Assembly: GCA_047967505.1 (NCBI GenBank) | Contig: CM106541.1 | Origin: Dipteris shenzhenensis | Lineage: Eukaryota > Polypodiophyta > Polypodiopsida > Gleicheniales | DNA length: 64,000 bases | Strand: one strand, 5' to 3' | Shown here: piece by piece, positions 43,575 to 57,200 of the stretch | Numbering within the stretch: the first letter of the stretch is position 1 | Layout: every line of letters starts with the position of its first letter | Made by a program: the position numbers and the translations under genes | Notes under the pieces: generated by a model | Told to the model about the DNA's origin: nothing | Seen by the model: the letters and a program-made list of their open reading frames with translations, nothing else | Databases searched by the model: none

Positions 43575-46500
43575 GCCATGAAGCTGGCAATCAATTAAAG
43601 CTAGAAAGAACAATTTTTAAGATTGAAGACGTTAATGGATGCATGACAGCCGTTGTATTGAACAAACTGGAACTCGTGATTGTACAAGGGTCACGACTCT
43701 CACGATAAGAATCGCTACAGCAAAAGTCGTGGCTGGCGATTGCCGAAGATCAATCATGCAACTCGATTGAAGCCGAAGAGACATCTGTACGTGGAAAAGT
43801 TGAAAATTGTGCTATTACTGGGCAAGCCACAGCCAAGTGTGATATCGAGAGGCAAGGCAAGCCTCACGGGTTACGGTTCGAGGGCCGCACTTCCACGGAC
43901 GGGTTGTCGCAACCTTGTAAAGTCCAGCTTTGCAATTCAGCTTTTGTAGTGTTGGGGTCACGGGTTAGTCGATTCAACACGAGTACGCGCAGGAATCGCC
44001 TCTTTGCCTTTGCCTTACGGCGCACGGTATAGGTGTCGCCACTTTAATTTCGCAAGCCCGTCCTTATGAACAGAGGCTATAATGTAATGCTGGTATACAC
44101 TTTGGCATGTAAAAAGTGAAAATTGTTCTTTTCTTGCATGGTCCTATGACCCCCAAGACTTTTTAACTATGAGCTCAAAGTTCATTTTACCTAGGTTTCG
44201 TTGGCAAAATCTATACTTTATGTGTGTGAGTGTGTGTGCATGCACATATGTGTGTCAAGGAATTAATGTGAATTTCATGAGGACATGTGGTAGACAAAGT
44301 AAATGCCAATGTGTCAACAAGAGAGCACTAATGCTCGAGTGCACTACCTCCTACTTCATTGGGCTATACATGAAATGTTTTTGTATTTGGAGTCCCACAA
44401 CAATTCAATTTATTTATGAATACTATATGGACCATATTCACAGTGGATTAGGCTAGAGAAATAATATTGCAAGAGTTTTTGCAACACCAAGCAACGGATT
44501 GATCTTCATGAAGGTCGAGTTGAGTAGCTTACTAGTTGAGCATAGTATTTTTGTAAAGTTGAGCAACCGTAATGCACTTGCTCAACTAAGACCTATTCTT
44601 TTATTGATAGAATACCTTTTTATAATGTAAGCTTGTTAATACATATAAACTGGTTATGAATCTTGGTCTTGTGAATACTTCATTCTTGTATTGACAAAAC
44701 ACCTTTTTGTAATATAAACTTGTTAATATATACAAAGGTGTTTTGAATTTGGGTCTTATGAATACTTATTGGTCTTATTTGAAAAATCCTAATAATAATA
44801 TGGATTCAATCCTTATTAACCTTTAGGATTTCTCTAAATGTCTTTCTAGAATTAAACTTAATTCAAGGGCTTTAAAACATTTTTTACACCGATCTGGTTG
44901 GTGGGCTCTCAACCATCATGTGTTGTCACTACTATGTTTCGCATATGGCCAAAGTCATTATGGCCCTTGAAGGGTTCCCTTTATGGGAAAGGGCCATATT
45001 GACGTGCCATATATGTTCGGTGGCATCATTCACGGTCTGGTCTGCCAAAAATAAACAACCATCTATTTTGCATCTATTGTGCTTTGTTATAGTTTAATTC
45101 ACGTTCTTTGTTGCTTATCCAGCTCCATAGGCCACACTTGCATTTTTTAATGCTTTAATTTATGTTCTTAGTGTGCCATTGGGCAATATTAAATCGATGC
45201 TGCTGTTTAAACTAGCCCAACCTTATCATGCCACCAATCCATGGTTGAACTAGGCCAATGGTTGTACAACAATAATCGCTTGAGGAACCTGTAAATCATC
45301 AAACACATAACGAAAACTATACATAAAAATATGCACGATCTTCCAAAACTCACAAATGGAAAAGATAACAACCGCACAAGGTGCAATCTCCCCCCATAGG
45401 ATGGTGCTCGTCTTCCAATTCCTATGTATTTGATTGATTCAATATTTTCGAGCAACAACTGATACAAGCCCATGTACATTGCACGAACTAGAGATAAGCC
45501 ACACACACACCTTCTAAAATAGCTTGCCTTTTCTAGAAATAGAGTTTGATTTTTTGACTTTAGTTAATATGCTTAGGCTAAGCCTCTAATGTTCCAAAAA
45601 CTGAAGTATGTACATGAGCATTTGTAATCTCAAAAACTAGGCTTTTTGAAGTAAGCCTTGTTTATTCCTCACATCACTGATTACACCTTACATGCACAAA
45701 AATATAATGAATCATGCTTGCCACCAATAGCCATCTCTTATTAGTTACTTTCCCCTAAATTCACAACATCCATAAATAATGAAAATATTTCAAGCATATG
45801 AAACCTTGGAATCAATCACCAATATTATTCAATCTTTTAGCATTTAAGCAATGCAAAATCAACAAATCATAGATGGATGGTGCACACATGCGACACATAC
45901 CATTGCATGGTGCACACACTGCTATACATACCATCATCGCGTAAGTGGTGCACACATTTCTACACCCTCATAAAATCATAGCCATGTATCCAACCATGCG
46001 TAAGGATGTTGCACACACTACTAACATATCGTCGTTCATCGCATAAGTGGTGCACATATTGCTACATACTCATCGCATAAGTGGTGTGCACTCTACTACA
46101 CACTCATACAAATAGCAAGCACACACTGCATTAGCTATGCGACAAAATGCTAGATCTCACAACTAAATACTGAAATATTAAAGAATAATGGGATAATCCC
46201 AATTCTTGTAACAGGTTGAAACTTGTTATAGTTTAATTAATCCTTAAAATTAATGTTTAAAACTAGCCCAATGGTTGGAACAATGTTTAAAATTAATGTT
46301 TAGGACTAGCCCGGTGGTCCACTAACCTATGGTTGAACTAGCCCGGTGGTTGGCATTGGTTGTAGTTTAATTAATAGTTATTAAAAATCAATGTTTAAAT
46401 CCATCCCTGGTTGAAATATGTTTATTTAAATTTTAATTTAATCCTAAAACCATCGTGCATGTTGTAGTTGCGCTTATCTAGTAAATCATAGACTACTTAT

Positions 46501-47322
46501 TGTGGTCAAATAGTACTAAACAACGTGTTTAAAATAAACACTTATTTCATTAATTTTGAACTCATATGTCTACTCTGGGACTAATCCCAAAAACCCTTCC
46601 CATTTGAAAAGTTTACTTTATGAAAATATCATTCGAGAATCAAAAGTTTACTTTTTGGCACTATCATTTCCACATAATAAATTTCACAATCTATCTCTAT
46701 AATGGTGCACTACTAATGCAAAAACTTTGATTAAATCCTACTTTTGTACTTCTTGTTTTTAACAATCCTATTCACGTTTATTAATTTAAATCCATGAAAA
46801 ATCACTTTCAATATAAAGACTTATTAATATTATTTAATCCAAAGGAATGCACTTAAAATTTGATGTAGAAAACTATAACACTCTTGAAGTCCCAAAAAAT
46901 TTAAAGGTTGAAATAGACAAGAGGCATGGAAGACTCTTTAAATGTGCTCCATAATTAGTAGTATGCTTGCAATTTTACAATGTCATATGTTTACAAGAAA
47001 TATTGCTCTCCATGAGTCTTTGTACAAAGGAGTCTGACACGCAGCCTTTTCAATAACTCAATTCTACCTTTACAAATGTGTTAAGTACAAATAGGCAACT
47101 AGTTTGTTTGAATGTCCGATTCATCATCACTTGTTGCTTGGATGCCTGAATGGTATTGTCATGGGCATTCTTCATTTGCGCTATCTCCTTCTACTTTCCC
47201 CTTAGCGAGCATCTTCAAAAACTCTGTAATGTGCAAAATAATGGGTAGCGGTATTCTTATTTTTTCTTCTACATCATATCCCATGTGCTTCCTTGTTTTC
47301 TTTGTCCTTGATTTCCAAGATA
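43575..47322. other. Intergenic DNA with small degenerate repeats
   Basis: 43680-44060 is GC-richer unique DNA without a recognised gene. About 44605-44790 holds two copies of a roughly 90-bp unit (CCTTTTTxTAATxTAAxCTTGTTAATA, TGAATACTT). About 45880-46120 holds five degenerate units of CATCGCATAAGTGGTGCACA with CTACA. Short repeats of GAACTAGCCCGGTGGTTGG-like sequence occur at 45200-45260 and 46240-46350. The remainder is AT-rich. Confidence 0.5.
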
Positions 47323-50300
47323 CTATGCTGTGGAAAGCTCTGAAATTGCTTCATGGTTTGGAACCTCATCCTTTTTCAAACAACCAACATAGAGTGTATT
47401 TTTATCGTGGTTCTCCTTCCTACCCCTTGGCTCATACCATAGTGCTGTAAATGTTACAACTTTTCCCTTGTCATCCATGCTCACGTCCACCACTTTTGCA
47501 ACCTAGAACTTAACATTCTCATGCTCATCGTCCGATGGTCAAACTACAACAAAACAGTGGATCTATATGTCTACTTCTGGCATAAACTCTCTCTTCCTCG
47601 GACCACAATATGGACATGGGAGTAGCGAATCAAACTCATTTTCAAAAACATCAAACGATGGGCGCAAGTCGTTACCAACATTTGGCCAAAATAAAGGCCG
47701 TTTTGCCTTGGCATCATCTGCTCGCATTTTCTCAAGGTCCTTTATCAATTGATAGGTCTTCTTAATTACAACAGCAGTGTGCTCCTTCCAAGAGGGCTTC
47801 CAATCAAGAAATCTACGAAGCATTTTCTCTTTGTATGTAATAAAAGATTTTAAGCCTTCTATTTCACCTTTAGATTTCTCGCTGAAATCTTTTATAGGAG
47901 TCCATACTAGATGCATTTTTTTGCTCGGGATCGAAGTTAAGAGACAGTAAGGTTCTTCGGGTTCCCATGTTGTATCATGAGAATAGTGTTGCCATTGCAT
48001 CACTAGTTTTTCATCCTTTAAGGAAAAGCGAAAGTAGTGTGGAGCGCTATGACCAATCAGGGTGTCACCACCTTTTTGTGTGAAAGGTAGAATAAAGCTC
48101 TTCCAATCATACATCCTTTCAACCATGGAGCATACTGTACCTTCCTTGCGGCCACCAACTTGCCTCCCACATTTTCTTATCAAGTTATCCATCGTCTCTA
48201 TGTCCTTGTGTTTTAGCTCTCTTGAGACTGTGCTAAAAACCTGATCGATATCCTCATGTGTGTGTCCAACCAACAGAAACCCAACTTCAATCGCATTGAA
48301 GATTAGATGAGCGATTAGCATTGAGCAAAATGCAAAAAAGAGTACATTCTTATTCTCTCATCCACAATTGTCTGCCTATATTCTCAAATTTGCTAGTAGG
48401 TGACCTTTTTCTGCATGTACACTGTGAATTGCCTTCATAATTGACGTTACAACTTGATTGCTATCATGTAGATGCAAGGAATCAATCTATATGTCTGCAA
48501 AAAACTTAAATCCATGCACTAACACTCCACATAGATGTGTCTTCAAAAAGTATTTTCCTTGTAGCTTAGGTGGAGTATTTATGAATCGAGGAAATGTTGT
48601 TGTGTTCTGATCCATACCATCTACAATAAGGCACATGTACTCATTTGGATGAGAAATAGCTTTCTCCTTCCAAAATGCATATCTTAGTCTAGAATGCCGA
48701 ACCAATGCATGATGAAATTCTCTTTTTTTTTTGTATGATTCTCTTTGTTTTGGAGACGTTGCACTCTCAAGTGCTCGCTTTAGATCATCACAATCACTGC
48801 AATTTGACATTTTTTACCCTTTTGGGATTTTAACATGTACAAAGCTCTTCTTCCAAAGAGTATACAAATTGTGAAAAGATGTCAGAGCATGCCCTCTTTG
48901 CCTCCGTGTTTCTCCAATAGACTTAAACACTTATTTTTTTGTCAAACCTATCAGAAGATGCATTTCAGATAGATGGGGTTGAGGTAAAGCATTTCCATGA
49001 ATGTAGTCTTTTAAAATTGTTGTTGCCGAGACTGTTGAGGCTCTTGTTTTGGGCCTTCCTGTGTTTCCATGAATGTTAATCTTTGCTCCATACTTTGCTT
49101 TATTTGCCAAATCCCAGTATGTGCCATGTGATAATCCTGTAGTAATGCGATATGCATTATTGTAAATACTTTTTTCATTTATACGAGGCTTTATCTATTG
49201 TTCAAAATTTGGCTCTTTCATGTCATTTACCAGAAAGCAAGAGAGCCTTGTGAGTAGGTATTCATTTCTTTTGCTCCCTCTTCTTTGCCACACCTGTCCT
49301 CTACATCCCTTGATGTCAAGTAAGTTAATAAAATGCATACAACTTCGCTTGCAACATGTAGATCGCATTGCTTTTAGCATAACATCTTCATTCAATACTC
49401 TTATTCTCTTTGGTTGCTTTTCTACATCTGCTTGGACTCACTTTCTTTTCATGCATATGTATGTCCGTTTCTTCTGTACGTTTGTACACTTCTCCTTATC
49501 AAATTTATTTATCACTTTATTTTCATGGGATGTTGCATCCTTCATCTTATTCAATCAAACTCAAATACCGAATAGTCTTATGTTGGTTTCTTCTGTACTT
49601 CCAAGTTTTTGAAATTTTACACTTCTCCCCGTTGAATTTATTTATCACCGTGTTTTCATGGGATGTTGCATCATTTATCTTATATCTGTCAAAGTCAAAT
49701 ATCAAATAGTCCTTTGTGGATTTCATTCTTGCCCTTGAAGTAATCTTCGAACCATTTGAGTCAATATCCATGTCATCCATTTTTTATAAGCCAACACTTT
49801 CAAACTCTTTACACTCCTTGACAATGTGTATGAATTCATCCAACCACTCCAGATGAGACATCACTTCTGAAACCTTTTGCTTTAATGGTACCAATAAACT
49901 CATCCACTCCCGACAAGATATCACTTCTATAGTTAAGTGCATTGAAATCATCCAAGTTTGAGGAGACAACACAAATGATATCTTTATCTTTCTCAATGTG
50001 CGTAAATTCATTGACTCCAGATAAGGCATCGCTTGTGTAGTCTTTTGCCTTCACAATACCATAGAACTCACCGATGATATCTTTATCTTTCTCGACGTGC
50101 ATCAATCCATCAACTCCTGATAATACATCGATCCTGAAGTCTTTTGCCTTCACAGTACCACTAAACTCATCCACTCCTGATAAGATGTCACTTCTATAGA
50201 GGATTGCATTGAAATCATCTAATTCTGAAGAGACAACACTTTTGGTGCCTTTTCCTTTCTCAATATGCAAGAATTCATCCACTCCAGAGCACGCATTGCT

Positions 50301-50459
50301 TTTGAATTCTTTATCTTTCTCAATATCAATGAACTCCTCCACTCTTGATAAGATGTCACTTATGTACTTGAGTTCATTGAAATGATCCACGTCTGAAGGG
50401 ACAAAGCTTGGCTTGTAGCTAGGCATATCGATGGGCACAATACTTTGCACGTGCCTCAA
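47323..50459 (-). pseudogene. Decayed second copy of the DUF7869-like gene with expanded peptide repeat
   Basis: From right to left: a repeat domain (50459-49836) with at least six SGVDEF-type units, then fragments CCKRSCMHFINLLDIKGCRG and RRGSKRNEYLLTRLSCF, the core CLIVDGMDQNTTTFPRF with KTHLCGVLVHGFKFFADI then stop, an ADNCG-stop-ENKN segment, FLLVGHTHEDIDQVFSTVSR, and a C-terminal part to about 47577. After a probable intron (acceptor GTTCTAG at 47503) a last exon at 47502-47323 reads VAKVVDVSMDDKGKVVTFTA then LWYEPRGRKEN. Compared with the 1-2207 copy it has several stops and frameshifts, and it lacks the roughly 180 N-terminal codons. It shows what the missing C-terminus of the left copy should look like. 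Confidence 0.8.
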
Positions 50460-50530
50460 CCTAGGTGGTATTTACTTTCATGCAAAGTGACACACCCATC
50501 CCATAAGTTCTTGTTCGCATAACACACCTG
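50405..50530 (-). repeat. Relic satellite monomer beside the second DUF7869-like copy
   Basis: GATGGGCACAATACTTTGCA, CCTCAACCTAGGTGG and CACACCCATCCCATAAG are the reverse complement of the 2.3-9 kb satellite. Its edge even supplies the first Met codons of the repeat-domain frame (reading MRHVQSIVPIDM). Confidence 0.8.
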
Positions 50531-51484
50531 GGAGCGAGTTAGAGTTGTAACAGTGTACCATCTAATTCGAGAATTGTAACCTCAAAATGAGAACTTTAGA
50601 GGAATCTTTCAAAGATTCTCTTCTTTTCATGTGAATTTTACATATTTTTTAAAAAGATGGCCATTTTGTACAATGTCTTTTGACAAAAGACATAAAAACC
50701 ATCTTTTTTTGAAAAAATTTCAACAATGGTTTTTCATAAAACAAGCATGAAAATCTTTACTTAGAATACAAAATCCACATAAAATACAATAATGTCTCAA
50801 AACCATTACAATATGGACCTATGCATCCAATGCAAATAAAAGGACCATGGCATGACATATTTCAAAAATCTAATATGCTAGAAATTACATTGCTTCACAA
50901 ATATCCATGCCATTGATTCTATAAAGAATAGTACTCATCTTCGAATCCTATACCTTCAAATGCACTAGAGCTAAAGTTGTAAGAGCCTTCCTCCTCCAAA
51001 ATATCCACTAGAACATTCTCTGAGTCAACCTAGCCAAGTTGAGATGCCACCCTCTTTCTTGCATGGCATGTCTTGGCTTTAACTTATGCACTGCATCTAA
51101 TCATTGTCTTTGGAATCTTTCGGGATAATGTTATGTATTGTGTCGCCTTTGGCAATTGCCCTGCTTGTCTAAATTGAAATGCACATATCAAAATATCTAA
51201 CCCCATTGCTGAGTCAATGATATCATCTACCAAGCTCTACCTTGCTTGCTTTATGCAACCAAGCTATATGCTTGGTCAATGATATCATTGACTGAGTGAG
51301 CCAAAACCTTTGAAAGCTCTAGATTATTTGAGAAAAAAGGTAAAATTTTTGTAGATTCAACAGCAGAATTGAGCTTGGAAGGCCCCAAAACCCTAAAAAT
51401 GACTGCAAACACGGATACCTTTTGACGATTTTTTGAAAATTCCTAGAGGGAAAAGCATGCGTCCTCATGTTAGGTCGATGATAT
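50531..51484. other. AT-rich DNA, no feature recognised
   Basis: No coding frame, RNA gene or clear repeat was seen. Words such as TCAATGATATCAT recur near 51215, 51275 and 51478 without forming a regular array. Confidence 0.4.
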
Positions 51485-51489
51485 CATCG

Positions 51490-51690
51490 ATCAAGAACGG
51501 TGTTCTGGTTGTTATGCCAATAACAGCGCCGGGTAGCTAAGTTGGTAGGGAAGAACCGCTGAAAGCATCTAAGCAGGAAATCCTTCTCTAAACAAGTTCT
51601 CCTACCAAGTGAAAGAACATCACTTCGATAGGCAAGAAGTGAAAGCACCGCGAGGACGATGGGCTTCCTCGTACTAATATGTTTCCAACT
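51490..51690 (+). pseudogene. rrn26: Nuclear copy of mitochondrial large rRNA 3' end
   Basis: GGTTGTTATGCCAATAACAG, GCGCCGGGTAGCTAAGTTGG, AACCGCTGAAAGCATCTAAG and a final TCGTACTAAT match the conserved 3' domain of bacterial-type large rRNA. The version is that of plant mitochondria; it differs from the plastid 23S pattern. Only about 200 bp of the gene is here, so it is a NUMT rather than a working gene, unless this stretch is a contig artefact. Confidence 0.84.
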
Positions 51691-52425
51691 GGAAAAGGGA
51701 GAGATAGTAATAATAATAAAAGGAATAACTTGGGCTCGAAGTGAAAAAAGGCTTCCTCGCAACATCACGCGCTGTGATCTTAGCTCCGCTAGGATTACAC
51801 ACTTCCCCCACGCCGGGGGAACCGCTGGGATTATGTTTTCAAGAGGAATCTCAAACTCCTAGCCTTTTGCTACTTGTTGCGTGTTGGAGGCGCCAATAGA
51901 TATGATACCAAGTCCCTTAGGAGTACCTCCATGAATGAATGTAGGATAGATTTTTGAATGTTTGCTTGGGTTGGCAGGGGAATTTTCGAAGATGCATCAC
52001 AGAATAACATTTGAATGTTTGCTTGGGTTGGCAGGGGAATTTCCGAAGATGCATCACAGAATAACACCTTTTGATGAAAGACATGAACCAGAAGCTTCTA
52101 GAAAACTGGTATTTTTGGAACGACGAGACAAGGAGGGCTATTCTCCGTGAAATCAGAAGCACCAACGAGTCATTTAGGGGAGATGTAGCGACGGATGTCT
52201 ATAAAGACTTTTGCAATCTTCCTCCATTCGAAGGCAGAGTGCACGCTGGTAAAATCTCGTACTATGTGAATTTGATGGCTTGCTACTAGGGCGGCTATTA
52301 GAATTGCTTTCTGCAGAAGAGGGTTTGAGCTGTCGGGATTAAACGAAGGTCGAAAGACCATTTCGGGGGGCATAGATCTATGATAGATTGCTGCCTTATT
52401 TCCACCTGTTCAATCCACACCAAAC
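51691..52425. other. Probable continuation of the mitochondrial insertion
   Basis: This is less AT-rich than the flanks and has the look of mitochondrial intergenic DNA (for example CCCACGCCGGGGGAACCGCTG). It includes a perfect-like 57-bp tandem duplication (51956 and 52013, GCTTGGGTTGGCAGGGGAAT) and an open frame at 52071-52289 reading [20 protein letters not shown], which I do not recognise. The right boundary is unclear. Confidence 0.45.
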
Positions 52426-52462
52426 ATCCTCCCCATGTGTATACACTTCGAGGGTTCTAATA

Positions 52463-52663
52463 CCAGCATGCAAAGTGGTGCGCCCATCCAATAAGTACTT
52501 GTTTGGATAGCACACCTATGAGCGTGTTTTTTGACGCATGTGCATCACATTGAGGCAAAAACGGAGTTTAATGCTTGATTGACAATGCAAAGTCTATCCG
52601 ATGGGCACAATACTTTGCACGTGCCTCAACCTAAGTGACATTTACATGCTTGCAAAGTGGAGC

Positions 52664-52673
<10 letters not shown>
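52463..52673 (-). repeat. Second satellite relic
   Basis: ATGCAAAGTGGTGCGCCCAT, CCAATAAGTACTTG, GATAGCACACCTATGAGCG, then GATGGGCACAATACTTTGCA and GTGCCTCAACCTAAGTG: slightly more than one diverged monomer of the 182-bp satellite in reverse orientation. Confidence 0.85.
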
Positions 52674-52696
<23 letters not shown>

Positions 52697-52765
52697 CATA
52701 CATACATATATATATATATATATGTATATGAATATATATGTATATACATATATATATATATATAA
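52662..52765. repeat. AT microsatellite
   Basis: About 100 bp of TATATA/TACATA repeats, followed by AT-rich DNA to 53000 with no other feature. Confidence 0.9.
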
Positions 52766-53024
52766 GAGAAAAAAAATGAAGAATTTTTTTTAAGTCTATC
52801 ATTTTATCATTTTATTTTTAATTATTTTACCTTAGTTTATAATTTACGTGTTTACATACTCTCTATTTCATGAGTTTGTAATTTTTATTTAATCTCTTAT
52901 TTTTAATTCATTTTACATTAAAAGTATATTTAATTTAGTTTAAAATATTTTGTTAAATTAAATATACTTTAATTATATGTGAAAAGAATCAAAATTTGTT
53001 TATAACTCGTCTTGCAGGTAACCT

Positions 53025-53635
53025 ATCAAAATGAATATGAAAAAGAAATTATTTCTTGCATTTTCTTCGATTCGATGGTCGGTATAGCTTAGATTAGCAT
53101 AGATTAGTTTATCCATAGAGGAGAGAACTCCAAAACAACCAATCAAAGCCATGCTCAAAAATTCCCAACTAGTTCTTAATCGGTTCACACTCATAACACC
53201 ACCATATGAGCAAAGTTTCAGATGACAGATGACACATCAGAGTCAGAGTCTCAGTGGGCAAAGTTTTAGTGGACACAATGTAATTCTTAATGATGGATCA
53301 TAGTTTTATTTTTGCTCATCTCATTGTAAATTCTTATTGGCTATTATTTTTTAATTTATGTATATATATTGAGCCTTGTAAAGCCTTTAGGGCTATTTTT
53401 TATCATCCATTCAAAGATTTTGTTAAATGGACACACACTTAATTGTATCAATGGACACATTATAGCTTGGGCACATTACAATATGATGGGCAAAATGCAT
53501 TGTCTTTCAACTTGGGCACATTACAGTATGATGGGAAAAATATATTGTCTTTTAGTTTGTACTTTAATGCCTTATTGGTTATTTTATTGAAGCATTGTAT
53601 CTAAAGTCTTGTGAATTATTTTTCATGTAGGGTTT
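53025..53635 (+). repeat. Shared leader module, copy C, with splice-acceptor-like end
   Basis: AAAAAGAAATTATTTCTTGC, GGTCGGTATAGCTTAG, AAGCCATGCTCAAAAATTCC, CAACTAGTTCTTAATCG and TTGTAAAGCCTTTAGGGCTA match copies A (13.96 kb) and B (26.66 kb). It ends ATTTTTCATGTAG/GGTTTG, an acceptor-like site at 53629 as in copy A. No recognised coding sequence follows. Confidence 0.7.
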
Positions 53636-53639
53636 GCAA

Positions 53640-54200
53640 AAGGGTGGCGGTGCAAAACGGTTATAGTTGGGATGGTTTGTTGGGTAAAGTTGAGGGGGTT
53701 AGGGACAAGTGAGGGTGAGAGGGTATGAGGGAGTACTCTGTGTATGTATATGTGTCGATGAGTGTGTTGTAGGTGTGTGTGAGAGAATGTGTGAGTGTGC
53801 ATGAAAAAAAGGGGGGTTTCCATGGATACCATGTCCTTGTGTATGTTTGTAAATGTTCCGAGTCAATTAATGATAAGGATTAAGTGTAATAGAGGGTCAT
53901 GTGTGTGTGTATGTGTTTGTGAGTGTGTACAAGTTTGGAAAGACTTGTATAAGCATGTAAGAGAACAAATTGAGGGTTTAAAAAAAACAATTCTTCCAAA
54001 AGAGAATGCTTAGCAAATAAATGTAAAGCTCCTAAACGCAATGCGCTTCTATATAAGATAAATGTATATCTTCATAAATCATAAAATGTATATATATAAA
54101 ACAAAAAAAAGGGGAGGAAAGAAGATAAAACAGGGCATAGGAGACCATGTGCCCCTCATGAGTGCATATGATTAAGACAAACATCGTGTGTGTTTGTCCT
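53640..54200 (+). repeat. About 560-bp direct duplication, left copy
   Basis: Matches 57970-58525 throughout: AGGGTGGCGGTGCAAAA, AGGGGGTTAGGGACAAGTGA, GAGTCAATTAATGATAAGGA, AAATGTAAAGCTCCTAAACG, GCATAGGAGACCATGTGCCC. I see only scattered differences. The ends lack clear TG...CA, so an LTR pair is not proven. Confidence 0.85.
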
Positions 54201-57200
54201 ATTAAACAATCTATCCTACTACACTACTGGTCCAGTTTCCAATGTCAAAGTAAACCAATTGCAAACATTCGCTATTGCCCTTTTCAAACACCTAGTGAGA
54301 GTAGTCCATTAGTAACCAACCTCTTAATACTGCATAAGTGTGAAAAATCCATATCATACCATTCCTTCTGACAAAGTGTCAAAGTGGGAGTCAATTTTTA
54401 TACTCACATTCATGTCAGTACATTGGAAAAAGTACAGCAATACTAATGACTAGTCTCCAATAGAATGTTCAATATTATCTATCAGTACTTGGAGATAATC
54501 CACTGTAGAGTATGCCTCAAAGTTTCCAACACCATATCTTCATGCCTTAGACTTTTCAATGCAAACCTGATGGAGAGGTATGTCGACTCACCTAGAACCA
54601 TCACAACAAAAATGAAAGTTAGGACAATATATTTTTTATATGGAAGCCAGGCTTCAATACTGGCACACAGTTGTTATCCCTATCACTCAATCAAGATTAG
54701 CATTAATAAAACCTTGGCATTCTTGAAGCAGTTGGCATTTATAATGTTAAAGAAGTGTTTACAAAATGGTAGATGAATTCAAGTAAAATGGTAAATGAAG
54801 TGTTTATAAAATGGTAGATGAATCCAAGTAAACAAATGCTTATAAAATGCTAGATTAATCCAAGTAATAACTGGAAATCTCAAGTGAATCATAAAATTGG
54901 CTGTTTCATCCAAGTCCTAGGGAATGTCCAAGGTCAAAAGTCCAAGTACAACCTCGGTGTACATATATCTTCCCTTGATCTCCTATTGGGAGTTTCCATT
55001 TTTCCTATTTGGATTTTCCATTTCTCAGTATTACAATTAAATCTATATACATCAAAGTGAGGTAGAGTTCCTGAGAGGGGCAAAAGTGGGCAAATCTATT
55101 ACGCTCTATATTCTACCCAAATCTTCCCACAAGTGGGTATATCAACATGCTATAAAAGTTCAAAGTAGTAAATCTATAGCGGCTATGGGAACAATAATTT
55201 AAAGGATAAAAACCCTTTAAAACATAAAATATTTGCTCTATAAGGCCCACTCTGCCTCATCATAAATAAAAAGTTTGTGATAGAGACTTTAAGAAGTTCA
55301 TACTTTACCTTAAAAGGCTCCTTCTAGCCTTATCAAACAAAATCAAAGTGGCCCTATTTCAATCCTATTGAAAGATTATTTGAAGTCATAATCTCATGTC
55401 CCTGGTACACTATCAATTATATATTCCCAATATAATTTGGTCCAATCATTATGAATTAATTATATTGTACTAGCCCGTAGTTCGGAGATCTATGTGTGTG
55501 TTTAGATTTAATAATCCCATCAATAAATGAACCATACAATTAATTCAATCATTTGGATAATTATAAATAGTTGCATATGATACATGGATTGAAATTTTTA
55601 AAGAAACCTAAATTGAAGTAACTTTTGACAATATTGCAATCCAAACAATTTTTTGATAAGGATCTCAGCAACAAGATTGGCAATAGAAATTTTTTTTATT
55701 TTAATTTTACAAATTTGAGCAAAGAATTAGTACAAAAGTGTCGAATCTATCAGGTAGTCTAGGCTCTGAGGTCAGGGTCCACTTACCTGCCACCATCCAA
55801 GAAAAACTAGGTGTTAGAACATCATAGTTTCAATTGGGTAGACAGGTAATGCTTGTATTCCCTAGTGTGTTATTGCTTTACCTAGGAACAAAAACATCCA
55901 TCTAGATTCACAAATATCAATTTTTTGCAAATACTGTGTTAAATGTACAATTTGTGTCACAATTCCATCACTAGTCTGCCACCAACGTGTGTGAGACACT
56001 AAGGGGGGTAGACCCCACCCTTAAAATAAAAATTGAAGTGGGGGATAATCCACTCCCTTGAGCTAGTTAATCTCAACTTTTTGTTTTATAAACCAAATAG
56101 GAATAATAACATATTTAAAAGACCAAGTCTACAACAATTGATAAGAAATTGATACTAGACTCACCTAGGGATGAATCACCTTCTTAATAAAATAGCATGC
56201 AATTGTGGGGGGTACTCCACACCCAAGTGAGACTATTAATCATAAATCTTTAAATAATGGAAGCAGTTATAATGAAATCATACTTACTATAAAGACAATG
56301 AAATCCAAGGCTAAGACACAATTGCATAGAGTTTCTTCAACTAGGCTAATCCCTAAAGAGAAAGGGGTATCTTGCTCCGTTAATTGAAATTCCATCTAAA
56401 CAATATGATTATTTTTTTTAATAAAGATTAATTGATAATAATTATGAATTCAAGCTAACTTAAATAAGTAATAGGAAATGAATAAATTTAAATAAAGATA
56501 CCACTAAGTAAAAAAAGCTACAAGTAAAGGAATCAGTTTAGGAATGCCAATACAAATTAACAAAGGACATTAAGAGTTAACTAAAGAAGGAAAGAAATTC
56601 TTCGAAATTAAGGAGAAAAAATAATGGAAAATAAGACTCGAAAAAGGCAAAAATTAACTTTAAAAATTAAAAACTTTGGTACCATGAAAGTGTGCAAAGT
56701 TTAAAGACAATTGAATGAAATAAACTAGAAGATTAAGTAAAGTGAAATAAAGTTTGGAGCTTGTGTAAAAAAATGACAAAAAATGTAGACATAAGTAATA
56801 TCATAAGGGCTATTATTAAAGAGAAATTAAATAAAGAAGATTAACATAGAGGAAAAAGTAAGGAAAAAGGGCAATAAAAAGTCATAAATATAACTAAGGG
56901 AATGCAATAAATGATAAGCAAAACATTAAAATAAAGGCAATGACCTAACAAGAAAATATATAAGACATATATAAGTATGTATACAAGATATATATAAGTA
57001 TGTAAATGCAAATAATCAAAAGATAAATAGCTGTAAGTAAAGAATAACCAACTGAAAATTGCATTAAAAGATAGAAACGAAAGTGTAAATGAGAAGAGAA
57101 ATTGAACTGTACAAGCAATAATGCAATATATACAACTATATATAAATTGTAGGTGAGCGAAGGCATGCCTTTGAAGAAAGAGGTGGGTATGTAAAGTGCT

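Noticed and set aside
47323-50459. RIP-like C-to-T mutation as the sole cause of stops in the second DUF7869-like copy
   Set aside because: Comparison with the left copy shows some stops are C-to-T or G-to-A (TGG to TAG, CAA to TAA), but others are transversions (AAG to TAG, GAA to TAA), so ordinary decay is enough.
52071-52289. A 72-codon gene in the mitochondrial-like insertion
   Set aside because: It matches no mitochondrial protein I recognise and overlaps a duplicated non-coding-looking stretch. It is mentioned only within the region entry.
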